Assembly (NCBI GenBank): GCA_030446945.1
Contig: JAUJMI010000055.1
Span: 1 to 12,763 of the forward strand
Source of the DNA: Longimicrobium sp.
GTDB taxonomy: Bacteria > Gemmatimonadota > Gemmatimonadetes > Longimicrobiales > Longimicrobiaceae
Direction of reading: 5' to 3'
Length of the DNA: 12,763 bases
Below, in pieces: positions 5,778 to 12,763 of the stretch (positions are counted from its first letter, which is position 1; each line of letters opens with the position of its first letter). The translations under genes were made by a program, and so were the position numbers. A model generated the notes under the pieces. The model was not told where the DNA came from, did no database searches, and saw only the letters and a list, made by a program, of their open reading frames with translations.

Positions 5778-6788
5778 ATGCCCAGCGATTTTCCGCTCTT
5801 CCGTTCCCTCCTGGTACTCTGCCTGTTCATGGTGGTCGTGGGCACCGGCGGGTCGTGGATCACGGGGCACGACACCTCCGGCCGCCGGACGCAGGAGGTC
5901 GAGGGCAAGTCGGCCGCCGCTTCCGCGGCGCCCGCGAATGCCGTGCGTCCCAGGGCCGTCGCGGTGCAGCGCGACTCGCGGACGGGGCAGCTCTGCCGGG
6001 TGGACACGGCGGGGGTCGCGCTCCCGGCCACGGTGCACGAGTCCAGCGGCGTGGCGCCGGGGGGCGGGGTGCTGTGGACCCACAACGACTCAGGCGATCC
6101 CGTGCTCGTCGCGGTCGGGATGGACGGGGCGCAACGCGGAGCGGTGCGGGTGACCGGGGCCGCGGTGCAGGACTGGGAAGACGTGGCGGAGGGACCCTGC
6201 CCCGGCGGGCGCTGCCTGTACGTGGGCGACATCGGCGACAACCAGGCGGCGCGCCCCCGCATCACCGTCTACCGCGTCCCCGTGCCCGCGCCCGGCGAGG
6301 CAGCCACGCGCCCCGCCGAGGCCTTCCACGCCGCCTACCCCGACGGCTCGCAGGACGCCGAGGCGCTCTTCGTGACCGGCGACGGCGGCGTCTTCGTGGT
6401 CAGCAAGGGGGAGACGGGGCCCATCGCGGTCTACCGCTTCCCGCGCGAGATGAGGGCTGGAGCCGTGAGTCGGCTGGAGCGGGTACGCGAGCTGGCCCCG
6501 GCCCAGCGCAAACGCTCCGACCGCATCACCGGCGCGGCGGCCTCGGCGGAGGGGTGGGTGGCGCTGCGCACCTTGCGCTCCGTCTCGTTCTACCGCGCCG
6601 GCGACCTGGCGTCGGGTTCCGCCGCGGAGCCGCTGCGCTTCGACCTCGAGCCGCTCAAGGAGGGGCAGGGGGAAGGGGTGGCGTTCGGGGAAGGCGGCGT
6701 GGTGCACCTGACCAGCGAGGGCGTAAAGAAGAAAGATCCGGCCACCCTGGCCCGCATCGTCTGCAACCTTCCCCGGATCCTCCCATGA
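5778..6788 (+). CDS. Predicted exported beta-propeller-like protein
   Basis: A 336-residue protein with a hydrophobic N-terminal segment (about residues 10-22, SLLVLCLFMVVVG) that should act as a signal peptide or membrane anchor. The rest is rich in short strands. Conserved-looking loops are HESSGVA (E88), WTHNDSGDP (100-108), DWEDVA (132-137), YVGDIGDN (148-155) and DAEALF (193-198). These resemble propeller proteins annotated as SdiA-regulated or phytase-esterase-like; I infer a beta-propeller and claim no enzymatic activity. The start at ATG 5778 has GAGG at 5771-5774; the frame extends upstream to 5643, but that part is repeat sequence and would bury the signal segment. Its TGA overlaps the ATG of the next gene (ATGA at 6785-6788), so the two are probably translationally coupled. 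Confidence 0.7.
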   Translation: MPSDFPLFRSLLVLCLFMVVVGTGGSWITGHDTSGRRTQEVEGKSAAASAAPANAVRPRAVAVQRDSRTGQLCRVDTAGVALPATVHESSGVAPGGGVLWTHNDSGDPVLVAVGMDGAQRGAVRVTGAAVQDWEDVAEGPCPGGRCLYVGDIGDNQAARPRITVYRVPVPAPGEAATRPAEAFHAAYPDGSQDAEALFVTGDGGVFVVSKGETGPIAVYRFPREMRAGAVSRLERVRELAPAQRKRSDRITGAAASAEGWVALRTLRSVSFYRAGDLASGSAAEPLRFDLEPLKEGQGEGVAFGEGGVVHLTSEGVKKKDPATLARIVCNLPRILP

Positions 6789-7742
6789 GACGCATCTTCG
6801 CCGCACTCCTGGGCCTGTTCGCCGCCGGCTGCGCCAAGGAGCCGCTCACCTCGATCATGATTCCCGAAGGCGCGCTGGAGCGGGGCCGCCTGTACACGGA
6901 ACTCCTCTACGACGGCGACGCGGACCATCTCTGGCAGCAGTTCTCGCCCGAGCTGCGAAGGCTTTTCGGGAGTCGGGCGGAGGTGCGGAAGTTCGCCGCG
7001 AAGGTGCGGCGCGACTTCGGCACCGAGCGCGGCGTGGTGGAGGAGCGGGCGATCCCCTGGCTGGGAGGAGACCTCTATCACCGCTCCGCCACGCTCGGCG
7101 GGGCCCAGGGGACGGTGTGGATCGAGTGGACCATGAACGCCGCCGGGGTGGTCGAGGTCCTGGAGGTGAAGCCGGGGGTTCCCGAGGCCCCTACCCGCTT
7201 CCTGGACTACGCCACGCGCACCGAGCTGCGCCTGCCCTTCTCCGGGGACTGGTTCGTGGCGTGGGGTGGGCGCTCCACCTTTGAGAACTACCACGCCGAG
7301 TCGGTAGACCAGCGCTTCGCCTACGACTTCCTGGTGGTGCGGGACGGGCGCACCTTTGCGGGCGACCCGGCGCTCAACGAGAGCTTCTTCTGCTTCGGCC
7401 AGCCGATCCTCGCCCCCGCGGCCGGGGTGGTGAGGGCGGCGGTGGACGGGATCGCGGACAACCGCCCCGGCGTGCTCAACCCTCGCGAGCCGCCGGGGAA
7501 TCATGTGATCCTGGACCACGGCAACGGCGAGTTCTGGGCGCGAGGTGCGTACCGGTGACCTGCTCGGGCGTTGCGGCAACAGCGGCAACTCCACCGAGGC
7601 GCACCTGCACTACCACCTCCAGAACACGGCCGCCTTCGGCGCGGGCGAGGGCCTCCCGGCGCCGTTCACCAGCTACTTCGCCCACGCGCAGCCGGTGGAG
7701 CGCGGGGAGCCCACGCGCGGCCAGCCCATCCGCCCGCGGTGA
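6785..7742 (+). pseudogene. M23-family (LytM-like) lipoprotein peptidase with internal deletion and frameshift
   Basis: The first frame encodes a lipoprotein signal with lipobox LFAAGC (Cys16), a helical domain of about 100 residues, and the start of a zinc metallopeptidase M23 domain: NYHAESVDQRFAYDF (H170, D181 as probable metal ligands), QPILAPAAGVV and GNHVILDHGNGEF (240-250). After GEF at about 7535 the frame runs into a TGA at 7556-7558. The rest of the domain appears one frame later, from about 7536 (GREVRTGDLLGRCGNSGNST, then HLHYHL at 7602-7619) to the TGA at 7740-7742. Compared with what M23 proteins normally carry here, about 15 residues are missing, including the (Y/L)AHL segment with a catalytic histidine, so the loss should be 3k+2 bases. 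Intact relatives would cleave peptidoglycan cross-links or act in envelope control. The gene overlaps the upstream propeller gene by 4 nt. Confidence 0.8.
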
Positions 7743-7752
7743 CCCGCATCGG

Positions 7753-7781
7753 TTGACATCCACCCCGCGGGGCGCAGATTC
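7753..7781 (+). promoter_or_regulatory. Sigma70-type promoter for the CNNM/CorC gene
   Basis: A perfect TTGACA (7753-7758) is followed after exactly 17 bases by AGATTC (7776-7781), a fair -10 for this GC content. It lies just after the peptidase pseudogene stop and about 80 nt before the ATG at 7863. The spacer contains a perfect palindrome CCCCGCGGGG (7763-7772). Confidence 0.6.
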
Positions 7782-7862
7782 GGACAGCCACGAACCGGCA
7801 CGTTCTCATCCGCGCCTCCCCGCCAGGCCGCGGCTCGGCGTTTCCGGCAGCACACCAGGGCC

Positions 7863-9149
7863 ATGGCCTCCGAAGTCCTGATCGTCTTCGCACTCCTGGT
7901 ACTCAACGGCGTCTTCGCGATGAGCGAGATCGCCGTGGTCTCCGCCCGCAAGGCGCGCCTGCAGCAGCGCGCCGAAGCGGGCGACCCGGGGGCCCGCCGC
8001 GCCCTGGCGCTGGCGGAGGAGCCGTCGCGCTTCCTGGCCACGGTGCAGGTGGGGATCACGCTGGTGGGCGTGCTGGCCGGCGCCTTCGGCGGCGCGCGGC
8101 TCTCCGACCCGCTGGCCCGCTACCTGTCCGGGGTGCCCGCCGTCGCGGAGTACGCGAATGGGCTGGCGCTCGGCATCGTCGTGCTCGCCATCACCTACCT
8201 GTCGCTCATCATCGGCGAGCTGGTGCCCAAGGAGATCGGGCTGGGGCACCCGGAGCGCATCGCGGCGATGGTGGCCGCGCCCATGCACCTGCTGTCGCGC
8301 GTGGCCGCGCCGCTGGTGTGGGTCCTCACCTTCTCCACGCGCATCGTCCTCCGCGTCCTGCGCGTCACCAAGAACACCGACGCCGCCGTCACCGACGCGG
8401 ACGTCGCCGCGCTGCTGGAGGAGGCCACCGAGACGGGCGTCATCCACGAGGCCGAGCAGGACCTGGTGGAGCGCGTCTTCTGGCTGGGCGACCGGCGCGT
8501 GGCGGATCTCCACACCCCGCGCCACCGCGTCGCCTGGGTGGACGAAGCGGACGACGACTGGGCGGTGCGCGCCAAGATGATCGCCCAGCCCCGCGAAACC
8601 TATCTCGTCTGCCGCGGCGCCCTGGACCGCGTGGCGGGTGCCGTGCGTGTGCGCGACCTTTGGGAGCAGGCCGTGCGCGGCGAGCCAATGGACATCCACG
8701 CGGCCCTGCGGCAGCCGGTCTTCGTGCCGGAGAACACGCGCGCCCTGCACATGCTGGAGCTCTTTCGCGAGAACCCGTCCGGCGTCGCGGTGGTGGTCGA
8801 CGAGTATGGCGGCGTGCAGGGAGTGCTGACCCGCGACGACCTGATGGAGGACGTGGCGTGGGAGACAGCCCCCACCGACCCGCAGGTGGTGCAGCGCGAC
8901 GACGGCACCTGGCTGGTGGACGCGGGGATGTCGGTCGACGACTTCCGCGAGGCGATGGGTTTGGACGAGCGGCGCGACGCGGACCGCGGCCGCTACCGCA
9001 CCGTGGGCGGGCTGATCGTCACGAGCCTGGGCCGCATCCCGCGCGTGGGGGAGCACGTGGAGAGCGATGGCCTGCGCATGGAAGTGGTCGACATGGACGG
9101 ACCGCGCGTCGACAAGGTGCTGGTCGCCCCGGCCGGCGACGCATCGTAA
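7863..9149 (+). CDS. CNNM/CorC-type membrane protein (DUF21, CBS pair, CorC_HlyC), 'hemolysin family'
   Basis: A 428-residue inner-membrane protein related to CorC/YfjD/TlyC and eukaryotic CNNM, a family linked to Mg2+ (and Co2+) efflux or homeostasis; the 'hemolysin' label is historical. The DUF21 domain spans about residues 1-190 with several membrane helices and the hallmarks [16 protein letters not shown] (15-30) and [10 protein letters not shown] (118-127). Two CBS motifs follow at about 205-330, the second ending [25 protein letters not shown] at 311-331; they probably bind adenine nucleotide. A CorC_HlyC domain closes the protein ([18 protein letters not shown], then [11 protein letters not shown]). 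The length is typical and the frame is unbroken, in contrast to the genes on either side. The ATG at 7863 gives the expected N-terminus; the ribosome site is weak. It is probably transcribed alone from the promoter at 7753-7781. Confidence 0.92.
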   Translation: MASEVLIVFALLVLNGVFAMSEIAVVSARKARLQQRAEAGDPGARRALALAEEPSRFLATVQVGITLVGVLAGAFGGARLSDPLARYLSGVPAVAEYANGLALGIVVLAITYLSLIIGELVPKEIGLGHPERIAAMVAAPMHLLSRVAAPLVWVLTFSTRIVLRVLRVTKNTDAAVTDADVAALLEEATETGVIHEAEQDLVERVFWLGDRRVADLHTPRHRVAWVDEADDDWAVRAKMIAQPRETYLVCRGALDRVAGAVRVRDLWEQAVRGEPMDIHAALRQPVFVPENTRALHMLELFRENPSGVAVVVDEYGGVQGVLTRDDLMEDVAWETAPTDPQVVQRDDGTWLVDAGMSVDDFREAMGLDERRDADRGRYRTVGGLIVTSLGRIPRVGEHVESDGLRMEVVDMDGPRVDKVLVAPAGDAS

Positions 9150-9217
9150 GAACGGATCATGCGCACCCGCACCCGCATCCCCGTCCCCGGCACGCGGCCC
9201 CATTCCCGAGCCTATTC

Positions 9218-11356
9218 GTGACCGATCCCCATCGCACCCCGTCCGGCAGCGCGGACTACTACCGCCGGCAGCTGGAGGCGGTCTCGGAAAACGCCACGCT
9301 GGCGCTCTTCATCATGAACGAGCACCAGCGCTGCTCGTTCATGAACCCCGCCGCCGAGAAGCTCACGGGCTTCCGCATGGACGAGCTGCAGGGGAAGGAG
9401 CTGCACTACTACATCCACCACACCCGCCCGGACGGCACGCACTACCCGCTGTAGGAGTGCCCATCGACCAGGCGTTTCCGCAGAACATGCGGGAGCAGGG
9501 GGAGGAGGTCTTCGTCCACAGGGACGGCCACTTCTACCCGGTGGCCTTCACCGCGTCGCCCATCCGCGAGGGCGGGCGCACGGTGGGGACGATCATCGAG
9601 GCGCGCGACATCAGCGACGAGCGGCGTGAGCGGGCCGAGCGCGAGCGCCTGATCCGCGATCCGGCGGCGGCCAACGAGGAGATGGCCCGGGCCAACCGCG
9701 AGCTGCTGGAGCGCGCCGAGGCGGTGGAGCGCATGCGGCGCACGGCCGAGGAGGCGCACGCCGCGCTGAACGCCTTCCACGACGCCGCGCCCCTCCCCGC
9801 CGCGCCGGTGGACCGCGATCTCCGCTACCGCAGCATCAACTCCGCCCTGCCCGCCTTCTACGGGCTGGAGCGCGAGCAGGTGCTGGGAAAGACGCTGCAC
9901 GAGGTGGTCCCCGCGCACGCCGAGCGCGTGGAGCGCCACTTCCGCCAGGTGCTGGAGACGGGCGAGCCGATCCACAACCTGGAGGCGGTGATCCCCGGCC
10001 TCGCCACCGGCGGGGAGCGCGCCGTGCTCCTCAACTACTTCCCCGTGCGCGGCGCGGACGGCCAGGTGAGCGGCGTGGGGTTCATCGGGATGGACGTGAC
10101 CGACCTGCACCGCGCCGAGCGGGAGCGGCGGGAGCAGGCCACCACCGTGGAGACGCTGCACCGCGTGGGCCAGGCGCTCGCCTCGGAGCTGGGGCTGGAG
10201 CGCATCGTCCAGGTGGTGACCGACGCGGCCACGGAGCTGACGGGGGCGCAGTTCGGCGCGTTCTTCTACAACGTGCTGAGTGAGCGCGAAGAGTCGTACA
10301 CCCTCTACACCATCTCCGGCGTGCCGCGCGAGGAGTTCTCGCGCTTCCCCATGCCGCGCATGACGGAGCTGTTCGGCCCACCTTTCACGGCGAGGGGGTG
10401 GTGCGCAGCGACGACATCACCCTGGACCCGCGCTACGGCAAGAACGCCCCGTACAAGGGAATGCCGGCGGGGCACCTCCCGGTGCGCAGCTACCTGGCCG
10501 TCCCGGTGATCAGCCGCACGGGGGAGGTGGTGGGGGGCCTCTTCTTCGGCCACCCGGAGCCGGGGCGCTTCAGCGAGCGCAGCGAGCACCTGGCGGTGGG
10601 GATCTCGGGATGGGCCGCCGTGGCAATGGACAACTCCGGCCTGTACGAGGCGGAGCACCGTGCCCGCGCCGAGGCCGAGCGCGCCAACCGCGTGAAGAGC
10701 GAGTTCCTGGCGACGATGAGCCACGAGCTGCGCACCGCGCTCAACGCCACCATCGGCTACGCCGAGCTCCTCCTGGCCGGGATCCCGGAGCCCATCCCGC
10801 CCGCTTCGCAGGAGCAGGTGCGGCGCATCGCCCTCAGCGGCCGCCATCTGCTGGAGCTGATCGAGGAGGTCCTCACCTTCTCGCGCCTGGAGGCGGGGGA
10901 GGAGCGGGTGGATGCCGCGCCCATCGACCTGGCGACGCTGGTCCATGAGGCGCAGGCGCTCACCGAGCCGCTGGCCCTCGCCAAGGGATCGCGTTCGAGT
11001 GCCACGCCCCCGCCGAGCCCGGCACGCTCGTGAGCGACCGCCGCAAGCTGCTCCAGATCCTGCCCAACCTACCGGGCAACGCGGTCAAGTTCACCGACGC
11101 CGGCGAGGTGGTGCTCACCCTGCTGGAGGTGGGCGGCGACGCGGTCTTCCGCGTCAGCGACACCGGCCGCGGGATCGCGCCGGAGCACCTGGAAAAGGTG
11201 TTCGACCCCTTGTGGCAGGTGCACGCGGGCACCACGCGCACGGCTGGGCGCACGGGTCTGGGCCTGAGCGTGACCCGCCTCCTGGGCGGCGACGTGGTGC
11301 TGGAAAGCGAGCTGGGCCGCGGCAGCACCTTTACGGTGCGGGTGCCCTTAGGGTAG
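9218..11356 (+). pseudogene. Soluble PAS-PAS-GAF sensor histidine kinase with multiple lesions
   Basis: Read across four segments, this encodes a cytoplasmic sensor kinase with no membrane helices. PAS1 starts near [20 protein letters not shown] (9254 on). A Glu/Arg-rich coiled coil follows, then PAS2 (about 9765-10120), GAF (about 10140-10650), HisKA with the phosphoacceptor His in SHELRT (codon 10722-10724), and HATPase_c with DTGRGI, FDPLWQ and TGLGLS. Lesions are a TAG at 9452-9454 where Glu is expected (YPL*ECPIDQ), and single-base losses at CCC 9460-9462, CCC 10377-10379 and GGG 10985-10987; in each case one added base restores the family sequence. Odd residues sit in catalytic motifs: Ala instead of Pro after HELRT, Pro twice in the N-box region, and Arg before TGLGLS. 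GTG 9218 is the likely start; no good ribosome site is seen. It follows the CNNM gene by 68 nt on the same strand. Confidence 0.88.
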
Positions 11357-11369
11357 GGGCGGGGCCCCT

Positions 11370-11417
11370 CCCCGCTCGTCACCTCGCTGCCCCTCCCCCA
11401 AACTGCTGGGGAGGGGC
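11370..11417 (-). repeat. C-run/G-run hairpin with GAGGTGACGAGC segment, reverse copy
   Basis: Bases 11370-11391 are the exact reverse complement of 3586-3607 (22 of 22). The adjoining hairpin GCCCCTCCCC/GGGGAGGGGC (11389-11398 with 11408-11417) has ten perfect pairs and a 9-nt loop. It begins 14 nt after the kinase stop, so it may act as a 3'-end barrier. Confidence 0.75.
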
Positions 11418-11534
11418 GGTGGCGTGCATCGGTGCGGGGTTGCACGCGCCGAAGCGGGGGAAGGCACGGGCAGCCACGCGGGGCGGCCCCTGCGAGATCG
11501 GGCGTCGGGCGCGGATCGTGGCGGGGCAGGGGTG

Positions 11535-11554
11535 GGCAGACACGCAGGTCTGCC
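11535..11554 (+). repeat. GGCAGAC/GTCTGCC hairpin
   Basis: A perfect 7-bp inverted repeat, GGCAGAC (11535-11541) and GTCTGCC (11548-11554), with a 6-nt loop ACGCAG. It occurs once in the window and resembles dispersed extragenic palindromes. Confidence 0.5.
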
Positions 11555-11602
11555 ACCACGGGCGTCCGTGGGTAAGGCAAGGGTCGAGGTGGGGCGGAGG
11601 GC

Positions 11603-11622
11603 GGGCGCGATGAATCGCGCCC
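11603..11622 (+). repeat. GGGCGCGAT/ATCGCGCCC palindrome
   Basis: A perfect 9-bp inverted repeat with a 2-nt centre (GA), followed by CCTACGGG. It looks like a REP-type extragenic palindrome. It lies 52 nt beyond the 3' end of the minus-strand gene. Confidence 0.55.
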
Positions 11623-11673
11623 CTACGGGTTCGGGTGGTGAGGGCGGGAGGGGCGGGGGCCTTGCGGCTCGAA

Positions 11674-12057
11674 TCAGCGGCGCAGGGTGCGGTCCACGGC
11701 GCTCAGGACGCTGCGCACGCGCTCCAGTACGGCGCGCGAGCGGCTCACGCCGTCATCGTCGGACGACGGCTCTTCGGGGGCTGGGGCGGCGGCGGGCTCG
11801 GGCTCGGGCGCGTCGCTCGCGGGGGTGGTACGGGTGGGGCGGTTGGGCTGCGCGCGGGCGAGCATCGCCCTCAGGTCGTCGTCGCTCGCCTCCTCCCAGC
11901 CGGCGGGGACCGGAGCCAGGCGCCGGCGCTCCGCGTCGCACTCGAAGCCCAGCCACCCTCCTTCGAACCCCGGGCGCACGTTGGCGGCCGAGCCGGGATA
12001 GGTGTCCCAGGCCCGCCAGGAGGTGCCGCCCTCGTCGGTGAACTCGCGATACGCCAT
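11674..12057 (-). CDS. Small protein of unknown function (127 aa)
   Basis: The protein starts MAYREFTDEGGTSWRAWDTY. Its N-terminal half (about residues 1-70) looks like a compact domain with regularly placed aromatics (W14, W17, then GGWLGFEC, RRLAPVPAGWE) and ends in a helical SDDDLRAMLARA. Residues about 72-100 are a Pro/Ala/Glu-rich linker, followed by a short basic helix (SRAVLERVRSVLSAVDRTLRR). There is no signal peptide or membrane segment. I recall similar proteins only as hypothetical entries from Longimicrobium-like bacteria and assign no function. I chose the ATG at 12055-12057; the longer open frame on this strand, reaching 12480, runs antisense through the divergent gene and is not credible. 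No strong ribosome site is visible. It is transcribed divergently from the gene at 12254. Confidence 0.7.
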   Translation of the reverse strand: MAYREFTDEGGTSWRAWDTYPGSAANVRPGFEGGWLGFECDAERRRLAPVPAGWEEASDDDLRAMLARAQPNRPTRTTPASDAPEPEPAAAPAPEEPSSDDDGVSRSRAVLERVRSVLSAVDRTLRR

Positions 12058-12154
12058 CGCACCATCGCTTCGCTGGCCGATACGATCCCCGCGCGGAATA
12101 TGCGACGGAACGGACGGCGAGGGAAGGCACATGTGAAACAGGCGCGCCCCTTGC

Positions 12155-12183
12155 TTGACGGGCGAGCCCCGCGGTGCCACCTT
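12155..12183 (+). promoter_or_regulatory. Possible promoter for the winged-helix-like gene
   Basis: TTGACG (12155-12160) is followed after 17 bases by a poor -10 (CACCTT, 12178-12183). It sits in the 196-nt divergent gap about 70 nt before the GTG at 12254. The -35 is good but the -10 is weak, so this is tentative. Confidence 0.3.
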
Positions 12184-12253
12184 CGGCGTCCGTGTGCCGC
12201 CCTTGCGTCGGGGTGCGGCGAAAGCGGAGCGACGGAGCTGACCGGGAGGGCGG

Positions 12254-12640
12254 GTGGCCGAAAGCCATATCTCCGACGAGGCGCGGCGGCTGATCGCCGA
12301 CCGCATCTCGTCGGCCGAGATGCTGGAGATCCTCCTGATGCTCGCCGGCGCGCCGGGGCGCGGGTGGGCGGCGGAAGAGGTGAGCCGGCAGGTGTTCACC
12401 GTGCCCGCCGCCGCCATTGCGTCGCTGGAGGGGCTGGTGGGGGAGGGGCTCGCCGCGTCCGACGGGGCGGCGAACCCCACCTACCGCTTCGCCCCCGCCA
12501 ATCCCGAGCTGGAGCGGCAGGTGGCGGCGCTCGCGGCCGCCTACCGCCAGTCGCGCGTCGCGGTGATCCAGCTCGTCTTCGCGCGCCCCGCGGACCCGCT
12601 CCGCAGCTTCGCCGACGCCTTCCGGATGAGGAGGGATTGA
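12254..12640 (+). CDS. Winged-helix-like small protein, putative regulator
   Basis: A 128-residue soluble, mainly helical protein. The order of segments, AEMLEILLMLAGAPGRGWAA, EEVSRQVFTVPAAAIASLEG, LVGEGLAAS and then the YRFAPANPELE wing-like strand, fits a winged-helix fold like that of small MarR/ArsR-type regulators. The C-terminal helix (ERQVAALAAAYRQSRVAVIQ) could dimerise or contact a partner. This is inferred from the pattern, and DNA binding is not shown. GTG 12254 is supported by GGGAGG at 12244-12249, four bases upstream. The TGA at 12638-12640 is followed after 2 nt by the next GTG, so the two genes form an operon. Pairing with a DUF5985-like membrane protein suggests a joint role, unknown to me. 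Confidence 0.7.
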   Translation: MAESHISDEARRLIADRISSAEMLEILLMLAGAPGRGWAAEEVSRQVFTVPAAAIASLEGLVGEGLAASDGAANPTYRFAPANPELERQVAALAAAYRQSRVAVIQLVFARPADPLRSFADAFRMRRD

Positions 12641-12642
12641 CC

Positions 12643-12763
12643 GTGGCAACCCTGGTTTACGTGCTCTGCGCACTCACGAGCACCGCCTGTGCCTTTCTCC
12701 TCCTGCGAGGGTACGCCCGCAGCCGCTTCCGCCTGCTGCTCTGGAGCGGGCTCTGCTTCGCGG
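12643..12763 (+). CDS. DUF5985-like small membrane protein, 3' truncated by the window
   Basis: The visible 40 residues start (V/M)ATLVYVLCALTSTACAFL, a first membrane helix, followed by a basic turn LLRGYARSRFR and the start of a second helix LLLWSGLCFA. This matches my memory of DUF5985 proteins, short two- to three-helix membrane proteins of unknown function. GTG 12643 is preceded by GAGGGA at 12631-12636, inside the end of the upstream gene. The frame stays open to the window edge. Confidence 0.65.
   Translation, partial: MATLVYVLCALTSTACAFLLLRGYARSRFRLLLWSGLCFA

Larger units (their letters stand above)
11357..11673. other. Repeat-rich gap between convergent genes
   Basis: This 317-nt gap lies between the kinase pseudogene and the minus-strand gene that ends at 11674. 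It contains the reverse copy of the C-run/G-run hairpin element (11370-11417), a 7-bp hairpin (11535-11554) and a perfect 9-bp palindromic stem (11603-11622). No gene is supported. Any of these hairpins might end transcription from either side, but none is followed by a T run, so I do not call an intrinsic terminator. Confidence 0.6.

Noticed and set aside
4002..6083. Very long open frame on the minus strand antisense to khtT/khtU (693 codons)
   Set aside because: The translation is a low-complexity mix of Arg, Gln, Pro, His and Glu without domains, while the plus strand encodes two well-recognised proteins. Long antisense frames are expected at this GC content.
7806..9203. 465-codon minus-strand open frame over the CNNM gene
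   Set aside because: Its His/Gly/Val/Arg-rich composition is a codon-phase shadow of a clearly recognised membrane protein.
11370..11417. Intrinsic terminator after the kinase gene
   Set aside because: The ten-pair stem is strong but no T run follows on either strand, and the same element also occurs upstream of khtT, so it is better called a dispersed repeat.
12058..12480. Upstream extension of the minus-strand gene through the divergent gene
   Set aside because: It runs antisense to a supported gene; MAYREFTDEGG at 12057 is a natural N-terminus and the extension has Arg/Pro/Ser-rich composition.

Overview
This is a very GC-rich bacterial segment with dense coding, GTG as well as ATG starts, and palindromic repeats in almost every longer gap. 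An ADOP-type ABC permease, a soluble PAS/GAF sensor kinase, a DUF5985-like gene and small proteins of narrow distribution together suggest Gemmatimonadota, possibly a Longimicrobium-like lineage. That assignment comes from gene content and repeat style and was not tested by any search.

Left part (1-3336): the C-terminal half of an ADOP/MacB-like permease carrying a frameshift; a class I SAM-dependent methyltransferase of clearly lower GC, with hairpins in its leader; a 93-residue protein of unknown function; and a stand-alone receiver-domain response regulator. Middle (3337-5777): a repeat-filled gap, then khtT-khtU, a two-gene K+/H+ antiporter unit (regulatory subunit and CPA2 transporter, 1 nt apart), then a 408-nt gap with more repeats. 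Next (5778-7742): a predicted exported beta-propeller-like protein overlaps by 4 nt an M23-family lipoprotein peptidase gene that has lost an internal segment and its frame. At 7753 a promoter with a perfect TTGACA precedes an intact CNNM/CorC-type membrane protein (DUF21 plus CBS pair).

Right part (9218-12763): a PAS-PAS-GAF-HisKA-HATPase sensor kinase broken by one nonsense codon and three single-base deletions; a repeat-rich gap; a small minus-strand protein; and, divergently, a winged-helix-like protein followed 2 nt later by a truncated DUF5985-like membrane protein.

I found no CRISPR array, transposase, tRNA, rRNA or obvious new multi-gene system. The most informative signals are the clustering of lesions in three genes while neighbouring genes stay intact, and a family of intergenic hairpins whose stem sequences differ between copies while pairing is kept. 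The lesions may be true gene decay or partly uncorrected homopolymer errors; both readings are given.
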